From Endozoicomonas_A sp049275935 (GTDB taxonomy: Bacteria; Pseudomonadota; Gammaproteobacteria; Pseudomonadales; Endozoicomonadaceae), in the NCBI RefSeq assembly GCF_049275935.1, contig NZ_CP184830.1:5456001-5520000 (forward strand): DNA of 64,000 nt, read 5' to 3'. The position numbers were made by a program, and so were the translations under genes. The stretch's first letter is position 1; each line of letters starts with the position of its first letter. This document shows positions 50,630 to 59,822 of this stretch, one piece after another. The notes under the pieces were generated by a model. That model did no database searches, was not told the origin of the DNA, and saw only the letters and a list, made by a program, of their open reading frames with translations.

Positions 50630-52237
50630 ATGGACAGATTAACTAACACCTCATGTAATCCGGGACCAAGCCAGTCTGGTTATAGTGCTAAAAACGATGG
50701 TAATGAGAATTATGGCAATGCCTCATGCAGAACCGTGAGGTCTGTCAGCGGTGAGCCATCTGGAATCAATCAAGCAGATTTCACACCTGACCCTGCAACA
50801 AGACAGAAAGAGATCGAAATTTCCTCCAGAGCAGTTGCTTTCGATGTAAATGCTTGTAAAGCGGCTGAACGCAAACCAAAACTGGATTTTACTGATGTCA
50901 GTAGTATTGGTCTTATTTACTGGCAAGAAATCTCTAAGGCGGAAGCTCATCCCGGCAAGAAGTTTGAGGTTAGCAATAGACCGGGCGAATGCCGTGATAT
51001 TTGTGATATTTCAGAAGACTCAATAGTTGGATTAATCCAATATCATAAGTTTATGGCTGAACGTAAAGCTCTTTTAGCTGGGGACATAGTAACATATGCT
51101 CCATTATTGCCGTCCGAGTTTGATGAGATTCGCTGTTTTCTGGAGGACAACTTAAATCTAGATCCAAAAGACAATGTTATCATTGATGCAGGCTCAGGGC
51201 CTTTTTGTTATCACAGTGCGCTATTTGCCATGGCAGGCTTTACTGTGAGACCTTACGACTATTCACCTGCCAGAAGTCTCTACGATAAAGAAGATCATGG
51301 CTTAGCAGAGAAAGCTCTTTCTCCTTTTCTGAAGGTAAATGATAAGGATTTGACGGGCGATGATATTACTCCCTTTTTTTTTGATAAGAACTCAGTATTA
51401 TTTATGAGTTTCCCTGACTTCCCGGGGCATCCTATTAGCTTTCCTCTGGTAAAAAAATACACTGAATCAGAAGCATTAAATAAAGTGGTTGTTCTCATTA
51501 TTGTCGAAGATGACGACCAACAGGATCATTTTTTGTCTGTGTCAAAAGAGACAATAGAGTTTCTCAGAGAAAACTATGAATTGCGTGATAAAACTCTTAT
51601 GCGAGGGACTTTGTTAAGCTGTACGCAGGTGCAAATCTACGTCAGGAAAGGAGTCAATCGAGCAGATTTCACAACAGATCCCGTAACAAGTAAAAACAAG
51701 ACTACCGCTAAAGATAGAATGCGTGAAGCTTTCATAGAACTAGAAAAACAAAATTTCAGACATGCGGAAGGATTATTCCGAGACATTTTGAACGAAGGCC
51801 CGTTCACGCTGAGTGTTAGTGAATGCCAAAATATTATCATAGGGCTTGCAAGCTCGCTGAAAGAACAGACCTATGAAAAAAAGACGCAAGCATGCTCTAT
51901 GCTGGAAGCGCTAAGGTCGAGAAACCCGCTTAATGAATTTGGAGCTTCGACTATTCCCAACCTTGACCTGACCCTGAGTCTTTGTGAACAGGCAGCTGGA
52001 CGGTACTGTGTGGCTGAAGCACGGCTGCTGGCTCTGAGAAATAAAGGGCAAGATGCCGACGAGGCAGCACAATGTGAGCCATCTGGCAATTTTGACTTTG
52101 ACCAGGCTCAGGTAAAAGTGTGGGAGTTGATGCGTAAACATGAATTGGCCGAAAAACTGCAGCTTAACTTGAGTGGCAAGCCTCCGGGCGACAGTGAGAG
52201 TAGCCCGAGCCAGCCCACTGATAACGATCCGGCCTGA
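50630..52237 (+). CDS. Unknown protein with a methyltransferase-like Rossmann motif, 535 aa
   Basis: Not a recognised family. The N-terminal 60 residues are polar and probably disordered (a possible secretion region; inference). Residues near 180-225 show VIIDAGSGPFCYHSALFAMAGFTVRPYDY, the glycine-rich and acidic pattern of a SAM-dependent methyltransferase. A short unit occurs twice: GINQADFTPDPATRQKE near 46 and GVNRADFTTDPVTSKNK near 341. The C-terminal third (residues 360-500) looks TPR-like. No signal peptide or membrane span was seen. Base composition is A+T-richer than the flanking core genes. Confidence 0.7.
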   Translation: MDRLTNTSCNPGPSQSGYSAKNDGNENYGNASCRTVRSVSGEPSGINQADFTPDPATRQKEIEISSRAVAFDVNACKAAERKPKLDFTDVSSIGLIYWQEISKAEAHPGKKFEVSNRPGECRDICDISEDSIVGLIQYHKFMAERKALLAGDIVTYAPLLPSEFDEIRCFLEDNLNLDPKDNVIIDAGSGPFCYHSALFAMAGFTVRPYDYSPARSLYDKEDHGLAEKALSPFLKVNDKDLTGDDITPFFFDKNSVLFMSFPDFPGHPISFPLVKKYTESEALNKVVVLIIVEDDDQQDHFLSVSKETIEFLRENYELRDKTLMRGTLLSCTQVQIYVRKGVNRADFTTDPVTSKNKTTAKDRMREAFIELEKQNFRHAEGLFRDILNEGPFTLSVSECQNIIIGLASSLKEQTYEKKTQACSMLEALRSRNPLNEFGASTIPNLDLTLSLCEQAAGRYCVAEARLLALRNKGQDADEAAQCEPSGNFDFDQAQVKVWELMRKHELAEKLQLNLSGKPPGDSESSPSQPTDNDPA

Positions 52238-52238
52238 A

Positions 52239-52455
52239 TAAAGATTGGAGAAAATGGAACTTTTATTTTATTCATTTTATGGAACTTTTGTTTAATTCAC
52301 TGGTCAATATTTACAAGTACCCATAGAGGGTAATTCAACTTCGCTATTATGGCCACTCTGCAGTTTTATGGCTTTTTTCACAGAGGGTTACCAGCAATTC
52401 TTTGAGTGTTGCCCACTTTGGTCATTAACAGAGGCAGTTAAAGATTGGAGAAAAT
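52239..52455 (+). repeat. 17-bp direct repeat exactly 200 bp apart
   Basis: TAAAGATTGGAGAAAAT occurs at 52239-52255 and 52439-52455. The second supplies the ribosome-binding site of the 948-aa gene. The first lies just after the 535-aa gene, ahead of GGAACTT. Confidence 0.8.
52281..52308 (+). promoter_or_regulatory. Sigma-E-like promoter, copy 2
   Basis: GGAACTT-N16-TCAAT, identical in design to the block at 50539. A further GGAACTT copy lies 26 bases upstream at 52255 but has no fitting second box. It precedes the 948-aa gene by about 150 bases. The downstream TAGAGGGTAA is conserved too. Confidence 0.55.
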
Positions 52456-52459
52456 TTAA

Positions 52460-55306
52460 ATGGATATTTCATCGACGCTAAATCGAAGTACAACCGAGCA
52501 GAATGAAAGGTTCTGGTTAGTGGGTCTGAGTGACTCGGAGGAGGATTCTGCATCAATAACCAGTACTTTTCACTCACGAAATACCTCTACAACAGAGCCA
52601 CTTGAAATACAGAGTTTGAAGATTCGGGGATTTTCACAACGAGAAATCAGTGCAGCAGAGAAAACACTTCGAGAGAGAAACATTACCCCCACCTATGAAG
52701 CTATATCCCACTTTTTGGATTCGGGCTCGCGCACTGGTCGTTTTCCTCTTTTTGACCAGCTCAGTGAAGCTATTAAACGGACACCAGGCGTTCAGGGTAA
52801 AGCCCGGCTGGCCGAGGCACTGACAAAATTTGCAGAGTCAGTCAATAATGATGTAGCCGAGAAACTTGACAAACACTATGCCACCTTGTGGCCCAATAGT
52901 GAGGAAATTGCAACCATTGTCGACGGTTGGCCTCCTGAACTCAAAGAGCAAGCTCGATATATTAAAAGAAACTGGCCAGAACTGGTGTTAAAAGGTGACG
53001 TGAAGTTTAACTTCGATTCTACGTCGGAGGTTTGCTCCGACCACTATCGAAGCTATAGGGGTGCACCATCACCGTTAGGATATCTGGCATTTTTCCGTCT
53101 GGTCAAAGACATCTGGTTCGGTGCTGTGGATAAGAACAATGCATGCACTATGAACAGAGTCTGCCATCTGCTGATTTTCTTTACCAAGGAAATATCTGAC
53201 AATACCTTCGCATACGAAGACGAAGGAGCCAGTCGAAAAGAACAATTCGAAAAAGTCATTCAACGGGAGCTGAAAAAAGGCATCTCATCGACTTATGATA
53301 TCGGCGCTTTTGCTTTTATGCTGGTAGCAAACCCATCGTTATGGACTGATCATAAACTTGAAACCTTTCAGTTGATGATTGGCAGGGCCTTTATTGACGA
53401 GACCGATAAACTGACTCCCCTGTATTCTCAGTGGCAGGATCCAACCCAGCAAGATAAGGTTTGCAAAGCGGTCGAGGCCGAGATCATCCCTAATATTGCC
53501 CTTACCTTACATTACCTTGATGGCATTTATAACTACCTGATGAACTATAGATCAGTGGTCAGCTGGAGAAGTAATGCACTCAGTGAAGAGATTGCTAATG
53601 GAGACTATTTCGACAGCACCACTAAACAGTTGGCGCGTCCAATACAACTGGCTGAATGGAAAACGTTACCTCCTATTCCGCAAGTAAAAGAAATACTGTC
53701 TCAGTTTTATACTAATCCCAACAATCAGAAACTGTTTTTAGGAACAGAAGAATTCAAAGCATTCCAAAAAGAACAAAGACGACTGAAAGCCAGACAAGGG
53801 TTCATTGAGGCCATTAAAACTACGACAAAGCAGATTAAAAAAGAGAAATCTAAACTCATTAAAAAGCAGTTCAAAGAGCAGGGATTTGCAGTAACAAAGG
53901 ATAATCAGGGCAATATCAGCTACGGAGAAGAATATTATCGAGAGCGCAAACAATACATTAGTCACCTTAAGGAACAAAAACTGGCCATTGAACAACATAT
54001 TGGCATCCCTATTCCCTTTAAAGTAACGGCTTTGCAGTTGAGCCAGTTGCTTAAGGTATTTGATGAATTACCCATTGCTGAGCAACGGTACTGGAAAATG
54101 AGCCGCGCTTATGCTGAGAGCACTGCCATTCCAAAACTATTGGAAGACTTGACACTGACACAGGATTCGGAGCCTTCAGATCTGGCCGATGAGCACGAAA
54201 AACTGAGGGAACAACAAAGTAAATTTATTACTTGCCGCTGTTCAACGTGTACTGTTTGCGAAGCAACCCGTTATCTTTGTGAATGTCGAGATGGCTTGAA
54301 CCGGAGACTTGCCATAAGAGAGAACAAACACAGAGATCACGTCCTGAAACAAAGAATTGCTAAAAGCGTTAAGGATTTTTATGCTAAAAATTTCTGTACA
54401 GAAGGCACTCCTGTGTTGGTCGAAGGTAAGCAAATAGCCATTTCCGCAGCACAGAGGCACAACCCAAATTACAGAAAACGCACAAAGTCCCCTGTTGATC
54501 CTGATAAAAGCACCCTCCCCCATCCAGCTAAAATGACTGTTTTTGAGCACATGCTCACGGATGGAAGCCAGTGTGAGAAAAAACACCGCTCAGAATTCGT
54601 GATTGATAAGGACCAGCGCAAGTTTATAACCGAAGTATTTCGTAAAAAAGTAAACTCTCCCGCAAAAAAACAACGACGTCACCGACATTCAGCACTACCT
54701 GCCGGGCAACTGAAATATAATAAAGTGCTCCAACAACTTTATAAACACCATGCTGACAATCCGGCCTCCCGAATAAGCACTACTAAAATCCTTGACTGGT
54801 TTGATAAAAACCCGGAACAGGCAGCTGCTGCTGTTAGCTATTTGCAGAAAAAGCCACAAGAGACAAGATCACTGTTTAAACCGGACACTCTGCAGTCTGC
54901 AACGCCTAAGTCATTTAAGGCAATTCCATGTCAGGAGGTCTATCACAATATTGAATCATTTAATAAACACCTTCATGACCTGGCAGCTGGAAAGGATAAC
55001 AACTTCATTCCCCTGGATAAAAGGAAAATGAAGGGGTTATACCTCCATAAGACATTCTGCCTTGCCTGTCGGACTAATTTTGGTCAGAAGCGCGAGCTGC
55101 AAGCCCATTTAAAAGAGACGCATCAGGCAAACATGGACAAAACCTTTGAACGTATTCGAGCCATGGGACATGAGGCGACAGAAGAGCCGACTTCCACTGC
55201 GGTGATTGACTCTGTTAAAAACAGGGAGCTTCAAACCATTGAGCAAATGCCTTTCGATCAACGATCTGAAGCAATTGCGGCTGTTTTCGAGCACGAAAGT
55301 GTATAG
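52460..55306 (+). CDS. Large unknown protein with C2H2 zinc finger, 948 aa
   Basis: No named family. The N-terminal 60 residues are Ser/Thr-rich. A charged Lys/Glu-rich helical stretch runs from about 430 to 530. A cysteine cluster CRCSTCTVCEATRYLCEC lies near 593. Basic patches such as KKQRRHRH (near 736) could be nuclear localisation signals (inference). Near residue 866 the sequence FCLACRTNFGQKRELQAHLKE then TH fits a classical C2H2 finger, C-x2-C-x12-H-x4-H. No signal peptide was seen. The leader carries a good GGAG ribosome-binding site, and the gene ends at a bidirectional hairpin. Confidence 0.7.
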   Translation: MDISSTLNRSTTEQNERFWLVGLSDSEEDSASITSTFHSRNTSTTEPLEIQSLKIRGFSQREISAAEKTLRERNITPTYEAISHFLDSGSRTGRFPLFDQLSEAIKRTPGVQGKARLAEALTKFAESVNNDVAEKLDKHYATLWPNSEEIATIVDGWPPELKEQARYIKRNWPELVLKGDVKFNFDSTSEVCSDHYRSYRGAPSPLGYLAFFRLVKDIWFGAVDKNNACTMNRVCHLLIFFTKEISDNTFAYEDEGASRKEQFEKVIQRELKKGISSTYDIGAFAFMLVANPSLWTDHKLETFQLMIGRAFIDETDKLTPLYSQWQDPTQQDKVCKAVEAEIIPNIALTLHYLDGIYNYLMNYRSVVSWRSNALSEEIANGDYFDSTTKQLARPIQLAEWKTLPPIPQVKEILSQFYTNPNNQKLFLGTEEFKAFQKEQRRLKARQGFIEAIKTTTKQIKKEKSKLIKKQFKEQGFAVTKDNQGNISYGEEYYRERKQYISHLKEQKLAIEQHIGIPIPFKVTALQLSQLLKVFDELPIAEQRYWKMSRAYAESTAIPKLLEDLTLTQDSEPSDLADEHEKLREQQSKFITCRCSTCTVCEATRYLCECRDGLNRRLAIRENKHRDHVLKQRIAKSVKDFYAKNFCTEGTPVLVEGKQIAISAAQRHNPNYRKRTKSPVDPDKSTLPHPAKMTVFEHMLTDGSQCEKKHRSEFVIDKDQRKFITEVFRKKVNSPAKKQRRHRHSALPAGQLKYNKVLQQLYKHHADNPASRISTTKILDWFDKNPEQAAAAVSYLQKKPQETRSLFKPDTLQSATPKSFKAIPCQEVYHNIESFNKHLHDLAAGKDNNFIPLDKRKMKGLYLHKTFCLACRTNFGQKRELQAHLKETHQANMDKTFERIRAMGHEATEEPTSTAVIDSVKNRELQTIEQMPFDQRSEAIAAVFEHESV

Positions 55307-55349
55307 ATATAGAGATGCGATTTATCCAAATTGCAGGCTTAGATGCCAG

Positions 55350-55385
55350 AAGGGCATAATGTTCAACAGTAAGCATTATGCCCTT
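55350..55385. terminator. Bidirectional terminator after the 948-aa gene
   Basis: Twelve-pair stem AAGGGCATAATG/CATTATGCCCTT with a 12-base loop, followed by TTTT. It separates the convergent RND gene. Confidence 0.75.
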
Positions 55386-55393
55386 TTGAGAGA

Positions 55394-58300
55394 TCAGCGA
55401 ACTGAACGAGTTCGCCATTTCCCGGAGATCATCAGCAGGCAGGGTGTCACCAGCAGTGTTAACACAGTGGCAAAGGTCAGCCCCCCTGCTATTGAGGTCG
55501 CCAGCTGATTCCACATCTGGGTGGAAGGTGCTCCAATCTCGATAGTATGATCAAACATATTGATGTTCATCGACAATACCATGGGCATCAGGCCCAATAC
55601 GGTCGTGATGGTTGTCAGCATAACGGGCCTGAGACGCTGAGCGCCAGTTCTGAGAATCGCTTCTCGTACACTGTGCCCTTCTCTTTTAAGACTATTGAAA
55701 GTATCGATCAAAACAATATTGTTATTCACGACAATCCCCGCCAGGGCAATAATGCCGATGCCACACATAACGATGCCAAAGCTCTGACCGGTGATCATCA
55801 GTCCCAGGAAGACGCCACCGGTGGCCAATATCACGGCTGACATAATTAATGCAGCCTGATAGAAACTGTTGAACTGGGTGACCAGGATCATGGCCATGAC
55901 AAACAGTGCGACGCTGAATGCTTGCATCAGGAATTGTCCGCTCTCTTTCTGGTCCTCTTCCTCGCCCTTAAAGTCAAAGCTGACACCATCGCCAAAATTG
56001 GCCGCTGCTAACGCTTGGGTCAGTAACGGAATTTGTTGTGAAAGCAGCTCTCCAGCAACCAGATCAGCTGAAAGAGTGATGCTTCGTTTACCGTCTATGC
56101 GCTTGATATTATCGAGCTTGCCAGTGACTTCTCGCTCTGTAAAGTTACTGATGGGCACCAGTCCGGAAGAAGTCATTAGACGAAGCTGGTCAATACTTTC
56201 CAGATGTCGTTCACTTTCAGGGTAACGGATGCGTATATCCACCTCATCGTCGGAATCGTCAGGGCGATAGGACCCCACTGTTAATCCGGATGTCACCATT
56301 CTTACCATACTACCGGTTGTTGTAACGTCGGCTCCATATCGGGCAGCTTCAGCACGATCAATACTCAGACGCCACTCGTAACCGGGTGCTGGCCCTGAAT
56401 CTTCAATATTGGTAAAAGAACCCAGATTCTCGAGCAGGTTTCTTGCTTTAGCTACTGCATTGTATAGAGTGTCAAGATTGTCGGCCCTGACAATCAGCTC
56501 CAGCGGCTTGCTGCCGGGAGGACCATCCTTGACACGTTCAACGGCTATGTCCAGCCCTGAGAATGCTGACAATCTTTGTTCAGCATCCCCGGCTATGGCC
56601 AGGGTTGTGTCACGGTACTGCCAGTCTTCAAGATTGATTCTTAAGGTCCCTACAACCTGATTATCTCCGGTTCTGGCATAGAGTGTCTCCATGCCAGGCA
56701 GATCCAGCAGGCGGGCTTCTATGTTTTCCATCAGGGCATCTTTTTCGTCAACGGAAAGGTTCCCTGAGTTCACTTTTACGGTAATGATAATGGCATCAGT
56801 ATCTACATCAGGGAAGAATTCAACACCACGGGAAGTCTTGATAAAAAGAGTAAAAATCAGCGCTACCGTGATGCAGGTAAAAAGTAACACCTTGCCAGGG
56901 TTGTCTATCGCGCGGGCTAAAACTGAAACATATCGCCCGGTGAATCCGGTGGTCTGATCAAATTCGCCTGACTCAACAGCCTGCATGGATGCTTTTTCTC
57001 CAGCCCCCAGTGAGCGGGGTTTGCCAATCATGGCACCCAGCGTCGGGATGAAAATCAGGGCCATGATCAGTGAAGAAGCCAGTGTTGCAATCAGAGTCAG
57101 GGGCAAGTACTTCATAAACTCCCCCATCATTCCCGGCCAGAACATCAGTGGAAAGAATGCTGCCAGTGTTGTGGCTGTGGAGGCGGTGATGGGCCAGGCC
57201 ATTTTGCGAGAGGCTTCGAGATAGGCCTGTTGGCGATGAATCCCCTCCCCCATTCTCCTGTCTGCATATTCTGTGACAACAATAGCGCCATCAACCAGCA
57301 TACCTACCGCCATAATCAGCGAGAAAAGCACGACCATATTAATGGTCAGACCCATAATCTCCAGAATCAGAATGCCCGACAGGAATGAACCGGGTATTGC
57401 GATGCCCACCAGAAAGGCACTGCGAGCCCCCAGGGCACCAATAATAATGATAACAACGAGAATCACTGCAGACAGGACGTTGTTCTGCAAGTCAGTCAGC
57501 ATCCTTTTTATTTCTTCGGACTGATCACCCACGTAATCCACTTTCAACGTCTCGGGTCCGGCTGCAATACCATGATTGATGATAGTTTTTGCCACTTCAA
57601 TGGCTTCGATAATGTTCTCACCGGGGCGCTTTTTTATTTCCAGGGCAATACTGTTTTCGCCGTTCAGGCGGGCATAGCCTCCGCCCTCTTTAAACGTACT
57701 CAGGACGGTAGCGACATCTGCAAAGGTCACTACCCGGTTCTCTTCTACTTTTACTGGTTGGGAAAGAATATCTGCCGGGGTTTTGTAAACGGCAGGGACT
57801 TTAACAGAGTAACTACCCTGGCCGGTATCCATGCTGCCAGCAGCGACCAGCTGATTATTCTGAGAAACCAGGTTAATGACATCGGCAGGCACCAGACCAT
57901 AACTTTCCAGCTTCATAGGGTCGATAATAACGTCTACGACTTCTTCCCTGTCACCAGCGATATCTACTTCCAGAATCGCCTTGCGGGCTTCCAACTCATC
58001 CTTCAGGGCTCGGGCAATCTTTACCATGGTTCTTTCAGGAAGATGGCCCGAGAGAATAGCAGTCATCACAGGGTTTACGCTGGCCATGGTAATTTGTTCA
58101 ATGACGGGCTCATCGGTTCCATCTGGCAGCTTGCTTTTTGCCAGGTTCACCTTGTCGCGGACATCGGCAAGCGCTTTATCAAGCTCCATACCAGCCTCAA
58201 ACTCAAGTGTGACAGAGGCATGAGATTGTGAAGCCGTTGCAGAGAGTTCCTTGACGCCTTCAAGTCCCTGGAGCTCTTTTTCCAGAGGCAGAATCAGTAA

Positions 58301-58486
58301 TCTTTCTGAATCTTCCGGTGAAATGCCTTCGTAGCTGACGGAAACATATACGAAGGGAATAGGAATATCAGGCGAAGATTCTCTGGGAATCGTCAGGTAG
58401 GAGACCATCCCCGAAATAAGAATCAGAATAAACATCATCAGAACTGTACGACTGCGATCCAGCGACAGGCCAATCAGGCTGCTCAT
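55394..58486 (-). CDS. RND efflux transporter permease
   Basis: 1030 residues, inner-membrane RND pump with the usual 12 membrane helices and two large periplasmic loops. The N-terminus (LIGLSLDRSRTVLMMFILILISG) and GISPEDSERLLILPLEKEL are typical. In TM4 the AcrB relay Asp-Asp pair appears as VGMLVDGAIVVTE, with one Asp replaced by Gly, and the TM10 lysine position reads GIVVNNNIVLID. This suggests a non-AcrB branch with a rearranged proton path. It overlaps the adaptor gene by four bases. No outer-membrane channel gene is adjacent. Confidence 0.93.
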   Translation of the reverse strand: MSSLIGLSLDRSRTVLMMFILILISGMVSYLTIPRESSPDIPIPFVYVSVSYEGISPEDSERLLILPLEKELQGLEGVKELSATASQSHASVTLEFEAGMELDKALADVRDKVNLAKSKLPDGTDEPVIEQITMASVNPVMTAILSGHLPERTMVKIARALKDELEARKAILEVDIAGDREEVVDVIIDPMKLESYGLVPADVINLVSQNNQLVAAGSMDTGQGSYSVKVPAVYKTPADILSQPVKVEENRVVTFADVATVLSTFKEGGGYARLNGENSIALEIKKRPGENIIEAIEVAKTIINHGIAAGPETLKVDYVGDQSEEIKRMLTDLQNNVLSAVILVVIIIIGALGARSAFLVGIAIPGSFLSGILILEIMGLTINMVVLFSLIMAVGMLVDGAIVVTEYADRRMGEGIHRQQAYLEASRKMAWPITASTATTLAAFFPLMFWPGMMGEFMKYLPLTLIATLASSLIMALIFIPTLGAMIGKPRSLGAGEKASMQAVESGEFDQTTGFTGRYVSVLARAIDNPGKVLLFTCITVALIFTLFIKTSRGVEFFPDVDTDAIIITVKVNSGNLSVDEKDALMENIEARLLDLPGMETLYARTGDNQVVGTLRINLEDWQYRDTTLAIAGDAEQRLSAFSGLDIAVERVKDGPPGSKPLELIVRADNLDTLYNAVAKARNLLENLGSFTNIEDSGPAPGYEWRLSIDRAEAARYGADVTTTGSMVRMVTSGLTVGSYRPDDSDDEVDIRIRYPESERHLESIDQLRLMTSSGLVPISNFTEREVTGKLDNIKRIDGKRSITLSADLVAGELLSQQIPLLTQALAAANFGDGVSFDFKGEEEDQKESGQFLMQAFSVALFVMAMILVTQFNSFYQAALIMSAVILATGGVFLGLMITGQSFGIVMCGIGIIALAGIVVNNNIVLIDTFNSLKREGHSVREAILRTGAQRLRPVMLTTITTVLGLMPMVLSMNINMFDHTIEIGAPSTQMWNQLATSIAGGLTFATVLTLLVTPCLLMISGKWRTRSVR

Positions 58487-59607
58487 GGTGTATCCCCTGC
58501 AAGCTTGTCTCCTTTAGCCGCAAGAGCCTGCTCCAGTTCAACCATCACCCGGTCCCCTTCCCTGACAAAACCCTGTCCTCTGGTGATGAGTCTGGCACTG
58601 GCAGGAATACCGCCAAGCCAGATACCGCTGGCTTCAGATTTGACAATATCAACGGCAGTGAAGTGCACCTGATCCTGTTCATCCACCCATTTGATGCCGG
58701 GGTTACCGGTCTCATCCAGACTTAATAAGGCCGGTGAAGCCTTGATGGCTTCAACTTGTTCCAGTTGAAGTTCAGCCTCAACACTCAAACCGGCCGGTGT
58801 CTCCATAGCTGCATTAGGCAGACTGAGTTCTACCTTAAAGGTTCGGGTGCCCGATTCCGCCAGACGGGCAATGTTGCGAACTTTTGCAGAGACTGTTTCA
58901 CCGGAAGCAAAACGAATATCCGCGCTATCACCCAGGGTAACTGCAGCAATATGTGACTGGGGAACATCAACGGCAACCACCAGAGGATCAAGATCGAGTA
59001 TCTCGGCGACGGGTTTCCCTGTTTCAATATAATCACCCTGCTCAACAAACCGGTCATTCAGAATGCCGGTTACCGGAGCACGGATTCGGGTGTTATCGAA
59101 ATCAATTTCAAGCGTTGCAAGAGCTGATCGCGCTTCGCTCAGGTCCACTTCCAGTCGTGGCAAATCATTCTCAGCAATCAGGTTTTTACTTTTCAGTGAC
59201 AGTGCTGATTCATAGTCCAGCTCAGCTTTTCGGACTCTGGCTTTGGCAGTGGCAATCTGGGCCGGTAATGCCCCCTCTTTCAAAGTGACGATAGCTTCTC
59301 CACTTTTCATGAGCTGCCCTTTCTGGCCGGTTGCGACTAGCACTCTGGCAGAGATTTCTGCACTGATCGTCACGATCCTGTCGGGCTGGGTTTCGCCAAA
59401 TAAGCTAAGCGTACGATGAATGGATTCAACAGGAAAAACTTTGGCTGAGACTCTGGTCAGTGGTAATTCAGCAACAGGCCTGTTTTTCGCCACAGATGAG
59501 GATCTACCGGTATCGGACATGGAAGTCACATCTGCGGTCAGCAGATAGATTCCTAAAAGCCCAGCCATTCCTCCAGCAAGGATCCAGGATCGATTAATGT
59601 CAGGCAT
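58483..59607 (-). CDS. RND periplasmic adaptor (membrane fusion protein)
   Basis: 374 residues. An N-terminal membrane/signal segment (SWILAGGMAGLLGIYLLTA) precedes the lipoyl-like and alpha-hairpin domains (LTRVSAKVFPVESIHRTLSLFGE, RARVRKAELDYESALSLKSKN) and the beta-barrel region. It bridges the RND pump to an outer-membrane channel. The stop overlaps the pump's start, so the two are translated together. Confidence 0.92.
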   Translation of the reverse strand: MPDINRSWILAGGMAGLLGIYLLTADVTSMSDTGRSSSVAKNRPVAELPLTRVSAKVFPVESIHRTLSLFGETQPDRIVTISAEISARVLVATGQKGQLMKSGEAIVTLKEGALPAQIATAKARVRKAELDYESALSLKSKNLIAENDLPRLEVDLSEARSALATLEIDFDNTRIRAPVTGILNDRFVEQGDYIETGKPVAEILDLDPLVVAVDVPQSHIAAVTLGDSADIRFASGETVSAKVRNIARLAESGTRTFKVELSLPNAAMETPAGLSVEAELQLEQVEAIKASPALLSLDETGNPGIKWVDEQDQVHFTAVDIVKSEASGIWLGGIPASARLITRGQGFVREGDRVMVELEQALAAKGDKLAGDTP

Positions 59608-59822
59608 AGAGTGTTCGCAATGTGTCGTGATGGTTCCTGAGATGTCGTACGACCTTGTACGATTCTTTAAAGGAAACTATATAAAAGCTGACCATTGAGC
59701 AGCAAGCAAAGGCTGATATATTTGCACTTCTCTGACCTTTGGCCCTGATTCTTCAGCTTATAACCCTGGAGCTTTTCGGCTATGATGCAGCTGATACCAC
59801 CTAAGGAAGCCGTTTCAAGGTT

